64,000 nucleotides of DNA from Mesocentrotus franciscanus. Its lineage: Eukaryota > Echinodermata > Echinoidea > Camarodonta > Strongylocentrotidae. The notes beneath the pieces were generated by a model. The model was given only the letters and a program-made list of their open reading frames with translations. It had not been told where the DNA came from and did not search any database. The position numbers and the translations under genes are program-made. Location: contig CP137667.1 of the NCBI GenBank assembly GCA_037976565.1, forward strand, positions 26,304,277 through 26,368,276, in the 5' to 3' direction. This document shows positions 11,585-23,170 of this stretch, piece after piece; within the stretch, counting starts at the first letter, position 1; each line of letters opens with the position of its first letter.

Positions 11585-14500
11585 CTGTCAGATAAGATTA
11601 ACGTCGGTGTAATTTTATACAATTAATTAGGGCTAATATCAACAAGTATTTCCACACCACATTTTAGAACGTTATCCATTATGATGGACTTTATCAAATT
11701 GCATTCACAAATGTTACCATAACAACGCGTTTTGAGAATATCATGACAAGTATTCGTACTTGTTTTAAAGTTTCCCGTTGAAAACATTCCATGGACTTGA
11801 AATGCCTATCATCTTTAGATTAATTGGTAATCCTAAATCACCTATTTTTTATCATAAAATGTAATACTTAGTGTACCGTTGCTAAGTTTATCACCATAAG
11901 ACATGTCTTTGGATGTGCCATGTACACCAGAAGTGCTGTGGTTGGATATTTCTTCAGAAAGTTGGTCCATGCATTCACTCGCCTCATCCCTGTGGCTCTT
12001 GCAGGACTGGTCGTGTAGACGAGGTTGGTCAGTGGCTGCGGTAATCTCCTGTGTCTTGGTTTCTCCACCTGAGGACCCTTGCACTGCAGATGTGCTATCT
12101 ATCCCGATCAGCTGGTGAGAATCTTCCATTTTCTGAGGTTGTTCTGGTCCTGTTTCTCTTCCTGCTGTTTGGAGATGGTACATATCAAGACTAGCATCAG
12201 TGCTCTTCAACACTAGCTGGTCCAGAATAAATGATAAATGTTATCCCACGAGTGACCCCCTCCCCCAACCAATTCAAGTTGAAAAATTATATGAAATGAA
12301 AATGAAGTAAAACTATCTGACAAACGACATACAGACAAACAAAAAACACACATAAAACTGTGTATCCTTATTTATGTGACATGTTAAATTTTCAAGTGGC
12401 ATTATCAAGCGGATGAAAACAGAGAATTATCATGATTATGGCGCCTTAACAATATGTTTTCCTTGGTTCTGGTTATGTGGAAGGTAGGCAGAGAGTAGAC
12501 ATTTATTATTTCTTTTTTTTAAATTATATCAAGAATTCAATCAAGTTGGTAAGCCAATTTTATGATGACCTTACCTTGTGGAAAATAATGATCAACAAGG
12601 TCTAACAACTTAGCAGCCTTAAGCGCCCTCTTTAGTTCGATCCGTTCATCTTCCCTGGACACACCTCTTCTCCATTGCTTCAGCAGGAGATGAGTTCCTC
12701 TACTAGTAATCTGTTCGTATCTCATGTTGGTCTTGAGAGCTCTCGCTATGTCACCATGTAGAATTCCAAGTTGACTACCCAAGCTATCGATCTTGGCCTC
12801 ATCGAAAAGATCGTCAGCTATCTGCTTCAAGATGTCTGCAAACTCATCATTGGGTAGTTCCCTGCTGAGATGTTTTAAAAAATCAGCATATTAGACAAGC
12901 TAGAAAGCACCTTTTTTTTTGGCTTAAATATATATAAACGAATACATGCTAAAATATATCATGATATAAATTCATAAATAAATCAAATAAAGTTCTATAC
13001 TTGGTTTCGTATTGCAAAAGGATGTAGCACCACTTGCAAGGGAAAATATGATTAAACACATAGGAAAAGAAATTATAAATCAGCAAAATTAGACAAAATA
13101 TAAGACATGACCTTTTGTAAAATAAAAAGTAAGCGGATTCAAGTTCAAATCAGCCATTATGAAAATACTCATTGAAATTGAATTAAGTTCTCTATCCGGT
13201 TTCCTTTTGCAAAAGTATGTACCACAACTTGATACATAATATCCAAGTAATGAGCGTCTGCCTTTCAAGGAAATAATAAGATTAATCATAGACTGGAATA
13301 ATGATAAGAAGGACAGGAAGAAAGAAGAAATAGGAAGGAGATGAAGAGAATGAGAAAGAATGAGAACAAATATAAAAACAAAATATTCAATATGATATAC
13401 ATTTTGTATTAAAATTTGCCCTAAACTAGAAAACGCTTTACCTGAATAAATACAAAATTAATATTTTCAGAACCAGTGTAGTAAATCGACATGCAAATGC
13501 TGTTTCAACTTACTCTGCTTGTGATGTACTACTCGTTTCTGATGGATAGCATTCTCCAATTGAATTATCTTCAGAAGAAGTTATCCCTGCCATGAACGTA
13601 GAATAGTTTGATTTGATCAAAATATTACGATTATTAAAGAATGAACATTTAAGATGATCAGATCGGTAGTGGCATTACATTTGCACAACATAAACAAACG
13701 GAAATGATAAAATCGTAACATGACAAAAAAATGTATTACCTTAGTAAGGTCTGCATATCAATTTCTAGATCAATTTGTATACATTTTAAACATGTGATAG
13801 TTAAATTCATTTAGTAACCAAAGGCTGCAGATGAAGATGTTTTGTTTAAAGATATTGAGAAAGTAATATAAGTAGACATCAAACATAATATTGGAAAATA
13901 CATTTACCACTCTGAGCCAGCTTTCCAGACTTCATCCAGGGAATCAAACTCTGCATCCATTGAGATGTCTCTGCTTTCTTCTTCTGCTCTGCTGATCGTA
14001 TCTCGCTTTCTAATTGAATTTTGGTTCTCAGCTTCCAGGTCTCACGCTCAAGTTGCTCGATACGATTTTCCTTAGAGTCAAGCTCCCTCTCCCAGCTTGA
14101 TTCTATTGACCATCGTTCCTTTTCAAATCGCACTCTGTCTTCCTGCCTTTCGTTCTTTAATTGTTCAACTTGCTGTTTTAGAGTCGTCTCGTTTCGCTCT
14201 TTCTCCCCTACCATTTCTGTTAAGGCGTCTACGCATTGTTGCTTAGACTCAAGTGTCTTCGTCATTTCTGCTGCCAATGACCGATTCTCTTTCTCACCTC
14301 TTGCTCTTTTCTCATGTTCAGTCAAAGTCATTTGAATTTTTACTCGCCTTTCTTGTTCATTCTTCATCTTATATCTTATATTTGCATTTTCATCGATTAT
14401 GCTCTCGCGACTTGCAAAGGTCTCGTGGAGTTCCTGCTTTAAGTCTCTAATTCTTCGTCGGAGTAACTTCGTTTCTTCTTCTCCTTCTCCGAGGCTGGTT

Positions 14501-17500
14501 TCTTCTTCATGCCTCTTCTTTTCCTTGTTGGTCTCTTTTCTCTCTTGCGCACAAATCTGCTGAAATGCCGGGTTCCTGTAAAGCATAACTACGTCAGATT
14601 CACAGAGGCATCCATGTAGGAGGTCTAGCCACTGCAACCGTTCCTCACCTGAGAGAATGTCAGCCTTGCAAGGTACGTCATAGATGTCAGTGATCCCAAG
14701 CTTCTTCAGTTCATTTCTTTTCTTCTCGATGTCTTCACTTTTCCCGACAGTAAAAATGGCACAGAGAGGGACGCGACCTATCCAATACAAAAATATTTTA
14801 TTTAACCGAAAGGAGTCGTTTAATCGTTTCATGACCTCTGTATACCACACATTTGTCACTTTATCTTTTTTTGTTGTTGCGTGTGGGGGTTATATTTTGA
14901 CTCCAGAGAATGGATCAAATCTGTTATGTTTCATTCATTTCTGTGCCTTCCTGTATTTTCATTAAACATGCCGTACTCGCCCAGAATATACCACCATTTT
15001 TAGGGTTGTAAAAATAGATCTGGCGAATGAGAGAAAGATCGAGGGCTGTGATACAGGAAGGAGACTGCAGAAGAGGGGGAATAAGGAGTAAACATAGAGA
15101 GCCGGGAGATATTTACAACTATGACAATGCACATGATATTTAATATTCATGGTAGGGACATGAGTTGCGGCAATCATGATAAAATAGCATGATAATATTG
15201 TTTACGGATTTTAGGTACCAAAACTGCGACCGACATAAACGGAATATGGTTGGGAAATCTGAATATATGTTGTCAATGTAAGGACCAGAGAAATAGGGTA
15301 AACAAAAGAATTTCAAAGAAATGAATAAAATCCACGAATGGTGTAATACCGGATATTTGATGTGAGCAATTTTATCATTGTGTTTAACCTTAATCATCTC
15401 CATACCTCGACTAATAATTGAAAAGTTGTATCCCATACAAAGAAATGGATATTGAGCACCACAGGATATTTTAGGGCATACAAGCAGATAAGTAGAAGAT
15501 ACTTATTTATGTTATATAAAATATATGTTTCATCCAAATATAATGTCACAGTCGTTTTGTCATTATCATGTTCAAAGGGTTGGCTTTGATTGACAGATCA
15601 TGGCTTGACATCTCACACGTAGGTTCATGGCCATTATATTAAAGTCAACCATGTCAACATGCTTTGGGGGAATGGTACATATTACACACCATGCATGTTT
15701 AACATGAATAAACAGGACCGTCCCGAAACACAAAATCTTGGAAAATAACCGTAATTATACGGTTGGTTACAAACAGATGATATGATATGTGCATGCATAT
15801 ATAATCTAATATAAAAAATGAAACTTGTCCAAACATATGATTATTAAAGTTATGAGGAAATATTATAATCCAATAGGCCTATTATATAATGTAGGCCTAC
15901 ACAAGAAAAGGTCGGTATAATCATGCGGTTCACGAAGGAAGTACAGGGAATTTGATTCACAAAATGAACGGACGAAGAGCATGTTAGAGTCCTCGATAAT
16001 AACGGGAACTTGGAATTAAGGATATGTAATAAAGTACTTAATAATATTACATAATAGATAATATAGAAAACTAAGATAACTACTTGTTTTCAAGGAAATA
16101 TTGCTTGTAGAAATGTGCATACAAATCAATAATGTTGGTGCCTCGTATGTTTCATGTCCTAGACATAACTGATTTTGTTTGATGTAGCAGGTGTCATCAT
16201 GGGTAGATACCTATCCTATGAAAGTAACCTGGCTCGTAATTTTATTTATTTAATCATCTCTTTATTTGTTTATACTTTTAATCAATGCGATGGTGTATAT
16301 GGTGTGTATTAGTGATGTAATTGTTTATTTATTCAAAATTGTTTAAATATACACCTCATATGCCTTTAGTTTATTGTCCTACCTACCGTTAAGGATTAGG
16401 AGCAAACTCACCTGTAATCCTTTTTATCTTACTGATGCATGCTGCGTAAAATATGAAACCAGACGGGCTGAAGAAAGAAAAAAAAGAGAGAATGCACCGA
16501 TTCAGAATATGTGTTATTCACGTGGTGATGATTAAAGGTTTAATTATAACGATATGCATACAATTTAATTATGCAACCCGCCCTCCTCTACAGAAGACCA
16601 CTCACACACAAAAAGGATTTGTATGTATTTCTTATATGCTACAACGAAGTATTCTTAGTGTTCTAAGGTGTACGTTGCAGATACCATGTATTCCAGAGTC
16701 GCTAGACGCAAATGGCCATTATGTTGCCCTCCATTAGGCTAAATCGTTTCTGCCCCCTTGGTAGTATATCGAATACCTCTTATCACTGAGAAAATACAAC
16801 ACTTCAACATGCAATTATCTGATTTTTGTTGTTAGTTTGTTGGTTTCAAGTACTAATATCAATTGTGACCCTCTCAAAGAGCACCCTCCCAGGACTGAAA
16901 GAAATCCAAAAAAAAAGACGTGAAATGATCTTCATATAACAATAATGTGCTATCTTTGGCTTGAAAATGTAAAGTTTTAAAATCTGAAATTCTCAATTTT
17001 CTCTCTCGGTCACTACGCTCCCTCACAAATCAAGTGATGCAGTATTTCTTGTACATTACAAACCCTCTATTAAAAGGTCCCGAAAGTCGAAGTTTGGGGC
17101 AAATGCTAATCTTGAAAATAGGAGGTAGGAATTCTTTTTTTCCTTCTCGTACACCTCGTTAGATAGGATCATAACATTACACTCACTATTTTGCAGAACA
17201 ACCACCTGAAAAAGATTGCTAGAACTATAAAATACAGACTTTCATGATTCAAAATCATTTTGTCATTAACTTAGGCGATACTTTCTCATGCAAGTTTATA
17301 GAAGAAAGTATGTAGAAGAAGAAGTGCGTATACAGGAAGAAAGGTGAACTCGATTTTGTTACCCGGCAGGCGTAACAGCATTATTATTCTGGTAATTCAT
17401 TAAATAATTCATCAGTATATGGATAAGCGTTAGCGCTATGAAGTACAGTTTCAAGTTTAAACCCAAAACCAACATTCTCGCACCCAGTCGCGACGCTGCC

Positions 17501-20500
17501 TCGAAATGTAATAGATGGAAAACTTCTGATCAGTGTTTCACTCTAATGAAGGGGTATGGGAACCTTTAATTTCACCACCCCTCTCACAAGAGAGAAAACC
17601 AAAACTTTATTTTATAGCTGAACGCTCTATCTGCTGAGGCTGGCATATGTACATATATATATATATATATATGCATTGAAATTTTTTATACAATCACTGG
17701 TATATGGAAACCTATATTAAACAAGCATTGCTTTTTAATGGGTTCCTCATATTTCACGTTGCTGATTATTTACTGCAATCGTTGTTTTGTTGTCATTATG
17801 CTTTATCTTGCTGACCTTTAATAGTATATATATATATATATATATGTAAACTGTTATTTTGTGGAATGTGAAACAATAAAAACAAACAAACATATATATG
17901 GCCAATGTGAAAATGGAAACAAATACTCACCTCACTAACATCACCATACATCCAACCTTACCAGCAAGGTCTTTTAGACCCTTTTCCAATTCAGACAGTG
18001 TGCCTGTGAAATAGAACGTATTTCATAAATTGTGCATGGTGGGATGGACTTTTGTGATATTATGATTATGACATTTAGCCTACATAAACAAGAACGAGGT
18101 AGACAAGCTTGTTTTGTTTCTTAAATTGCATGCAATATTCCACAATTAAGCAAATGTGTTTTGTAATAACCAAAACAGTGAACATAATGCGGTTGATTAA
18201 GTAAATCAAAAAATTATCAGAAAGTCGTGGAATCTTACTAACAATAGGAAGCCAACATATCATAAATATTTTCAGTTTTACAATCGGAAATCATATCCGG
18301 TACAAAATGATTCATGAATGATTGTAAGTAGTCATATAAATATAATATCCTTTGAAAATATTTTAAGAATTGGAGTGGGTAGTAGTACCAACATCAGAAA
18401 TAGAAACACAAAGAACAAACAAAATACAAATATACAAAAAACTCCCAACCTATTAATGTCTAAAAATGAGGATGTTTTAACATCCCAATACACTATTCCC
18501 TTTGATGAAATGGTGCATCTATAAATAAAAACTGTTTAAGCTTCATGATATTAGAAATGTCTTTGAGGAACGCATGTTGTCTAAAGATAATCACTTAATA
18601 TTCAATTCCGATTTACACCAATACAACACCCGTCAAAGTAATAATCTTTATATTCCTTTTTTTCAAAACTACAGGTGGTCTTCAATCCCTCATCAGTAAT
18701 GGATCGAAGGAATGGAATGAACTCCCACAAGACATAAAATCAAGTAGATCACTTAAGACATTTAAATTATTGTCCAAGTCAATATTATTAGGCTCCCTCT
18801 AATGAGATGTTATGGATATATGCATGGATATGACAAATAATGTATATGTGACCCCCCCCCCTATTTATATTTTTAAATTGAAGTCCCAGGCATGTGTGTG
18901 TGTGTGAGTGGATCTGTGATGGTGTGTGCGTTTGTGTGTCTGTGTGTGATAATGTATGTAGTCTTGTTTGTTTATTTTCAATCTTTAACTGTTTTATTTT
19001 TTGTTTTCTTTCGGGATACCAATTACAAGCATTTTCCTTTTCGGTGTTCCTAACCATACTTGTATTTACTGTTTAAAATTGATATACTGTTATTGTTTTC
19101 ATTTGATGTTATTTCATGGTTAAATCAATAAAAACGAAATACGAAAGCCATCTTAATAGTCTCCAAACTAATTACATCAGGCAGGTCAGGTTCATGCGCC
19201 ACTTGAAACATACACACTATCTAACTTACAATTGTTTCATATAGTATATCTTTAAAAAACAAATTGCCCTCCATGTGTCTGGTGTGTGCAATGTAATAGG
19301 AATTTAAAGACTCGGCTGAGTATATCTATGACAATGTTGAATAACGTATGATTGCGATTTAGTGTAGTATCCTACAAACGTTAAAGGTACTATGTCCCAT
19401 TTGCAGCCAACATCAAATTCTGTAGAACTTTGCAGGAATTATGAATATGTCACGTATGTCCTCTCTGTGAAATTTAAACGTCAGCAGTGTCCTAGTATTC
19501 AAATTATGCAAAGGAACCCGTTTACTTTCAAGACTTCACTGTCAGATACTAATTGAGTGACTGACGGACTTCTTTTTTTTTATTTGGTAATAACACACAT
19601 AAAATGAGCTGTAGAGGTTACATGAGCATTTTTCTACATCAATAACCCACTTCTTGTAATAGCCACAATTAAACTGATTGAATCTTAGCACAGCAAAAGG
19701 TAAGACCATTCGGTACAAGGGTATGAAAATTAGACTATTTACTGAAATGATTGCAATCCGAAAGTCGATTCGATAACTAACGGTCGTTATTTTCCCACAA
19801 AAAGACATTTTCAAGCCCTTTTGTTTTGAGGGAAGTTCTATATTAGTATTATCTTTCAAATTCCGGTGGAATTTAACCTTTTCATTTGTTTGGCCTGCAG
19901 ATGGGACATAGTACCTTTAAGGTAATGCAAGCCCAAGTAGGATCATCGCGTGGTTTATTAAACCGCCATAATTGTTTACTAAAAATTTACAAACGCGCAG
20001 TTGGGTATAAATTCTCTCATCTTGGGCACGTGGGCATAAGTGTTTTCTAGAGACAATGACGTTCAGTATAGGAAATACAAATAAATTATTCGTTGTACCC
20101 GACATATTTAGAGTATATAGACATTCTACAGAGAGCTAGTTTATTTAGGGCGAAATAGCATTCCGTTGGGTTAGTATAACTTAAAACATAATTTGCCCAT
20201 ACCATTCATTATTTTACCAAAAACATACCTTATAGTTAAAGGTAATTGCTTCCATCCCAAAGATAGAGGTTCATATTGGATGCGTAGTCTCATTTAAATT
20301 ACACAAACACAAATAAAATAACATTGCATTTTTGTTCAATATACAAACCATTGCCATATTTCATGATGAGAGATACAGAATCAGTGACATATTCCTCCTG
20401 ATCCTCAGTAGATGTTTGACGTTTATCAGCAAGCTTTTTTGGTTCTACGTCTCCATAAAGAGCGCTTCTCAGGGCAGGGATTATGTCGTGTGCATAACCG

Positions 20501-20646
20501 TACAGATCAACCATACCAACGACAAGCTTATCAGGAAACACTACACGATCATCTTCACAAGGTACAGCCTTTCCTGGTTTGTACGACAAGATTTCATGTC
20601 GTAATTCATCCTTCCCTTTCCTTATCCCCGAGCTGGAAGTAGCCAT
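11187..20646 (-). CDS. Eight-exon gene: GTPase-like N-terminus, coiled coil, Death domain, duplicated acidic tail
   Basis: The model joins exons 20646-20349, 18003-17931, 16467-16412, 14837-13908, 13586-13514, 12861-12575, 12212-11877 and 11584-11187. All introns begin GT and end AG and every junction keeps phase, giving 2451 nt and about 816 aa. The N-terminal ~200 residues have strand-helix patterns and the segment GITDIYDVP followed by EERLQWLDLLHGC, like the late part of IFI44-like P-loop GTPases. The expected GxxxxGKS loop is absent. A Lys/Glu-rich coiled coil spans about residues 260-440, and a Death domain spans about 480-570. The tail is Ser/Thr/Asp/Glu-rich. Neither a signal peptide nor a clear membrane segment is seen, so it is probably cytosolic. 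A Death-domain adaptor role is inference. The start is the first Met of exon 1, and a 5' UTR exon may exist upstream because TATTCAG lies just before the Met codon. Confidence 0.8.
11877..12212 (-). CDS. Exon 7: acidic Ser/Thr tail, repeat unit 1
   Basis: A 336-nt exon from acceptor CCAGCTAG to donor GTACACTA. It encodes a disordered tail containing GPEQPQ, GSSGGETKTQEITAATDQP, DEASECMDQLSEE and SGVHG. These blocks recur in the same order in exon 8, so the two exons are tandem duplicates. Alternative frames on either strand here are shadows. Confidence 0.75.
12575..12861 (-). CDS. Exon 6: Death domain
   Basis: A 287-nt exon encoding about 95 residues from ELPNDEFADILKQIADDLFD to DLVDHYFPQ. 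It shows the Death-fold pattern: an N-terminal helix with an IADDL core, LGSQLGILHGDI, LLLKQWRRG (the conserved mL..W position) and a final helix LKRALKAAKLLDLVDHYF. Death domains mediate homotypic assembly in receptor, MyD88/IRAK, FADD and caspase signalling. The partner here is unknown. The paralogous exon is truncated and split by a transposon exactly at the codons next to the donor site. Confidence 0.85.
13514..13586 (-). CDS. Exon 5: Ser-rich linker
   Basis: A 73-nt exon between CATGGCAG and GTAAGTTG. It encodes ITSSEDNSIGECYPSETSS plus TSQAE, a flexible acidic Ser/Thr linker between the coiled coil and the Death domain. The paralogous exon 51659-51596 encodes SSFEDNSTGG, confirming the call and the phase. 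Confidence 0.75.
13908..14837 (-). CDS. Exon 4: GTPase-like C-terminal part and coiled coil
   Basis: A 930-nt exon, acceptor GGTATACAG and donor GTAAATGT. It starts EVMKRLNDSFRLNKIF, then FLYWIGRVPLCAIFTVG, the helix IEKKRNELKKLG, and ITDIYDVP. In an IFI44/IRG-like fold these could be the last strands and the helix after the nucleotide-base motif. From about residue 100 of the exon the sequence becomes a dense Glu/Lys/Arg heptad coiled coil (for example KLLRRRIRDLKQELHETF) to near its end. The paralogous pseudoexon is at 53553-51794. The true initiator is in exon 1, so the in-frame Met here is internal. Confidence 0.85.
16412..16467 (-). CDS. Exon 3 of the Death-domain gene
   Basis: A 56-nt exon between acceptor TTTCTTCAG and donor GTGAGTTT. 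It encodes SGFIFYAACISKIKRIT. The paralogous exon at 55475-55417 (59 nt) encodes TVAIWWYKHWIDKIKGIT with identical splice-site context and phase. That conservation supports a 56-nt exon too short to call alone. Confidence 0.75.
17690..17893 (+). mobile_element. ~200-bp retroelement tail, copy 1
   Basis: Homologous to the reverse complement of 30935-31130. It contains GGGTTCCTCATATTTCACGT, TTTATCTTGCTGACCTTTAA, a (TA)n tract and ACTGTTATTTTGTGGAATGT, and ends CAATAAAAACAAACAAAC. The A-rich end with a polyadenylation-like AATAAA suggests a retroposed 3' end or SINE. A second (TA)n lies just upstream at about 17651. Confidence 0.65.
17931..18003 (-). CDS. Exon 2 of the Death-domain gene
   Basis: A 73-nt exon between acceptor TTTCACAG and donor GTGAGTAT. 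It encodes TLSELEKGLKDLAGKVGC plus MVMLV. Phases 1-in and 2-out match exons 1 and 3. No counterpart is found in the duplicated locus at 51-56 kb. Confidence 0.7.
18318..19148 (+). pseudogene. Non-LTR retrotransposon 3' end relic
   Basis: The + strand frame around 18580-18800 reads NSDLHQYNTRQSNNLYIPF followed by a decayed WNELPQDIKSS-like segment, the usual C-terminal signature of CR1/L2-type reverse transcriptases. The 3' UTR holds a TG-rich microsatellite (about 18893-18950) and ends AATCAATAAAAACGAAATACG. It lies in intron 1 of the Death-domain gene, in the opposite orientation. Confidence 0.7.
19385..19916. mobile_element. TTAA-flanked MITE, family T1 copy 2
   Basis: Ends AGGTACTATGTCCCAT and ATGGGACATAGTACCT are near-perfect inverted repeats inside intact TTAA duplications (19381-19384 and 19917-19920). 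This 532-bp copy is better preserved than the copy at 3302-3829. The minus-strand frame at 19542-19859 is shared by both copies and shows no transposase signature. Confidence 0.9.
20349..20646 (-). CDS. Exon 1 of the Death-domain gene (start exon)
   Basis: Ninety-nine codons plus one base, beginning MATSSSGIRKGKDELRHEIL. The segment FPDKLVVGMVDLYGYAHD followed by IIPALRSAL has the strand-loop-helix layout of a P-loop region (compare strand, GxxGxGKS, then FINALR in immunity-related GTPases), but the Lys-Ser/Thr of Walker A is missing. The donor is G/GTTTGT at 20348. Its phase-1 end joins exon 2 as Gly. The plus-strand frames that overlap it are shadows. Confidence 0.75.
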
Positions 20647-22079
20647 CTTTGTACAGATTTCGCCCTGAATACGCGAACAAACACGTTACAAGCTCAATAG
20701 CATACAGATTTATTTTATTTGTTTCTATGTAAACATGTAACATAGTAGGTCTTTTTATTGCTAAGTGTAGGGAATTATTTTTCTAAAGGCACGTATCATG
20801 CACAAAAGGTGACACGAATGAGAGATTTTAATCAACGATCCACCTGTTTTGAACCTTTTGTATGAAACATAAAGTTAGTATTTATTCACATAATCTGCCC
20901 ATCGCCCCATGCACATGCACAAATGTTACAATAATTCTCTCCATGTTAATGGTGGAGGCCCAAAGTTCCACGATAGTTTCTGTCCTTTATTTTAATGTTT
21001 GAGACTACCATCATCGTATTTAACCCTATGATATAGATATGACTATCCTTGAGGTTTCAATCATTCTAAGATATCATAGTCAGACAAAATTTGCCATCAA
21101 CACATAGCAGAGGGGACACAATATTTAAAATCGTACTCTATAGTATCTAATGTACGGTATTTCTTGTCACTCTGAGGAATGAAACCAATTTTATGACAAT
21201 ACAATCGTTTCTATTTAGAGCAACATACAATCTATACCTATTAAACAAAGTTTGTTTAAGGTTCAATAATGGTTCAAATTTTACCCAACAAACATGCATG
21301 TCCCGTTTTTTGGTTTACCCGACCCAACCTAATTAGGTACACTTCTCAATAGTGAGTGGCTATACCTTTCATTGGCAGCATATTGTGCTGTCAAAAAATC
21401 AAAATGGCACCTTCAATTCATCGCATGTAGGCAAGCTACAGAAATACAACATCAGAATTTCTTATAATTTGTTTCATTATTTTTTATTTTATTTTTTTTT
21501 TGGGGGGACATGCACACGTTACCTCTTGTGTTGTTTGTAGTGAGGAGTAGTGTTTTAACATTTTCTCTCTCTCCTTCCCTCTAGATTTGTCAATCTTACG
21601 ACCATACAACTTTCTTCCTATTCTCTTTGCTTTCGCCGACATATACAAAGCTGACCACAAGTTAGGGTTAGGACTAACGCTCCTTCTACTCGTTGTCCTC
21701 ATCACCGACCAACTCAAGCCGCCGTCAAAACATGATACTTGGCTGGTTCGTAAATCTTAACATGCAGTCTAGCCTTTTGGTATCATGGTAAGATTCGCTG
21801 ATGCCTGTTTGTTCTTACTATTCTCCATCGATACTTTGTCTCTCTTACAATTCTCATTTGCACATTTTCTCCTCACGACTCTCGACCGTCATCATCGCTT
21901 TGCTTGCTGTTCTGTACAATCCGACATATTCGTATAATATAATCACAACCTTAACTTTGATGAACGACGTGTTATTTTGTTGGCAGTCCTGCACCGACAA
22001 CGAAAACTCAGGGGAAATTGTTGGTACCATGCTACATACGGAGCAGACTCCTACCGATGCCGATAGCAATGTACTCGTT
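20647..22079. other. Upstream region of the Death-domain gene
   Basis: No certain promoter is seen. A minus-strand segment at about 21717-21530 is open (77 codons, Lys/Arg-rich) and is followed by CAAGAG/GTAACG, so it could be a 5' UTR or upstream exon. No homology supports this. The plus-strand frame at 21801-22235 runs into the Gypsy relic and has no recognisable domain in its first part. Confidence 0.35.
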
Positions 22080-22640
22080 ATACGTCACTGCTCGACGTCT
22101 ACCTCATCGTCCCTTTGCGCAGTAAATTCGACCCCATCCACACATACGGACAGAAATCACTCACGCCCAACATCAGACTGCGACGTTCTTTTCAATGGGT
22201 TTCCATCATCGTCGACGGACTTTTCCCTATTATAGGAGCCGACTTTCTACGTCATTTCGGCCTTATTTTGTTAATGGCCTTACGACATCGACCGTTTTTC
22301 CCTCAACAACATGTAGCTCCACCACGAAAGGATTCTCAGTATGCAGCTATACTGTGGATTTTCCCACTTGACTCGGACTACGTTTTCCCACTTGACTCGG
22401 ACTACGTTAACGGAGGCATCGCCCACGTATTCGACAACTCACCATATCGTGACAAACGGGCCGACTGTACTTACTCGTCCTCGTCGCCTCGCCCCTCAGA
22501 AAGCTTCTGGTCGTCTCCTCTACACATGGTCCCAAAGAAGACCCCGGGAGACTGGCAACCATGTGGTGACTACCGCGCTCCCAAAAACGCTACCAAAAGC
22601 AATAAATTATCATATGTTACCAGAAGGATTGACACAAAAC
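22080..22640 (+). pseudogene. Ty3/Gypsy LTR-retrotransposon relic: protease end and RT start
   Basis: One frame reads PIHTYGQKSLTPNIRLRRSF and then IIGADFLRHFGL, the C-terminal part of a Gypsy aspartic protease. Further on, GPTVLTRPRRLAPQK is in a second frame and SSPLHMVPKKTPGDWQPCGDY is in the first, the entrance to the reverse transcriptase. Intervening protease-RT linker sequence is deleted, there is a frameshift, and a 23-bp block (CCCACTTGACTCGGACTACG) is directly duplicated at 22360-22405. No LTRs are visible. Confidence 0.85.
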
Positions 22641-23170
22641 CTGCTTTGCGTTCTCCCCCAATCTCATTGGGGACAGGGGACTGCTCAGAGGTTCCCGTAG
22701 AAATCCAGCAAAGGGCTAACACAATTCCTGAAACATTTAAGAACGACTTTTTTTCCTCCTTTTTATATGCTGTTTATACATTGTGCAGATAGAAATAGAC
22801 TGTAGAATATTAGTGACAGCACTGTTACGGGAATTTGACTTTGGAAAAGTATAAAACATTGACATAAAACCTGGGTTGCACTCTACCGAATTTCCGGGGG
22901 GCCACTCAAACGTTCCCGTTGAAATCCAGCACGAGGCTATAAACATTTTTGATTGACTTCTGCATGTTTCAGTTAAATGTAATGTATATGCTTTATTTAC
23001 ATTTTACAGATAGAAATAGATCGTACAATATTAGTGAGAGCAATAAAACGCGAATTTGACTTTGGAAAAGTACAAAAATCCATTCAAAACCTAGGTTGTG
23101 TTCTCCATGAAACTGATGGGGACAGCTCGGGGTTCCTAATAGAAATCTAGCATATACTATAAGCGTGAAA
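22630..23170 (+). repeat. Exon-like unit repeated three times
   Basis: Three successive ~230-bp units share GAATTTGACTTTGGAAAAGT, AAAACCT-GG-TTG, GGGGAC and GTTCCCGT-GAAATCCAGC (the first unit is partial). The best unit (about 23009-23150) sits after a TTTACAG acceptor and reads IEIDRTILVRAIKREFDFGK, VQKSIQNLGCVLHE and DGDSSGFLIEI before a stop. The middle unit has an internal stop. The protein family is not recognised. Confidence 0.55.

Larger units (their letters stand above)
8695..17400. repeat. Segmental duplication, copy 1
   Basis: Homologous to 41120-56340 in the same orientation. Shared landmarks include GTTCAATACGTTGAGC near 8820 and 41245, ATTGCCCGATGCTTTG near 9357 and 41778, exons of the Death-domain gene, and the flanks of exon 3 up to GGCGTAACAGCATTATTA near 17370. 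Copy 1 lacks the transposons found in copy 2 and therefore preserves the empty sites. The part at 8695-11186 has no gene. Confidence 0.85.

Noticed and set aside
21801..22235. A 144-codon plus-strand ORF
   Set aside because: Its 3' part is an out-of-frame reading of the Gypsy protease region and its 5' part has no domain.
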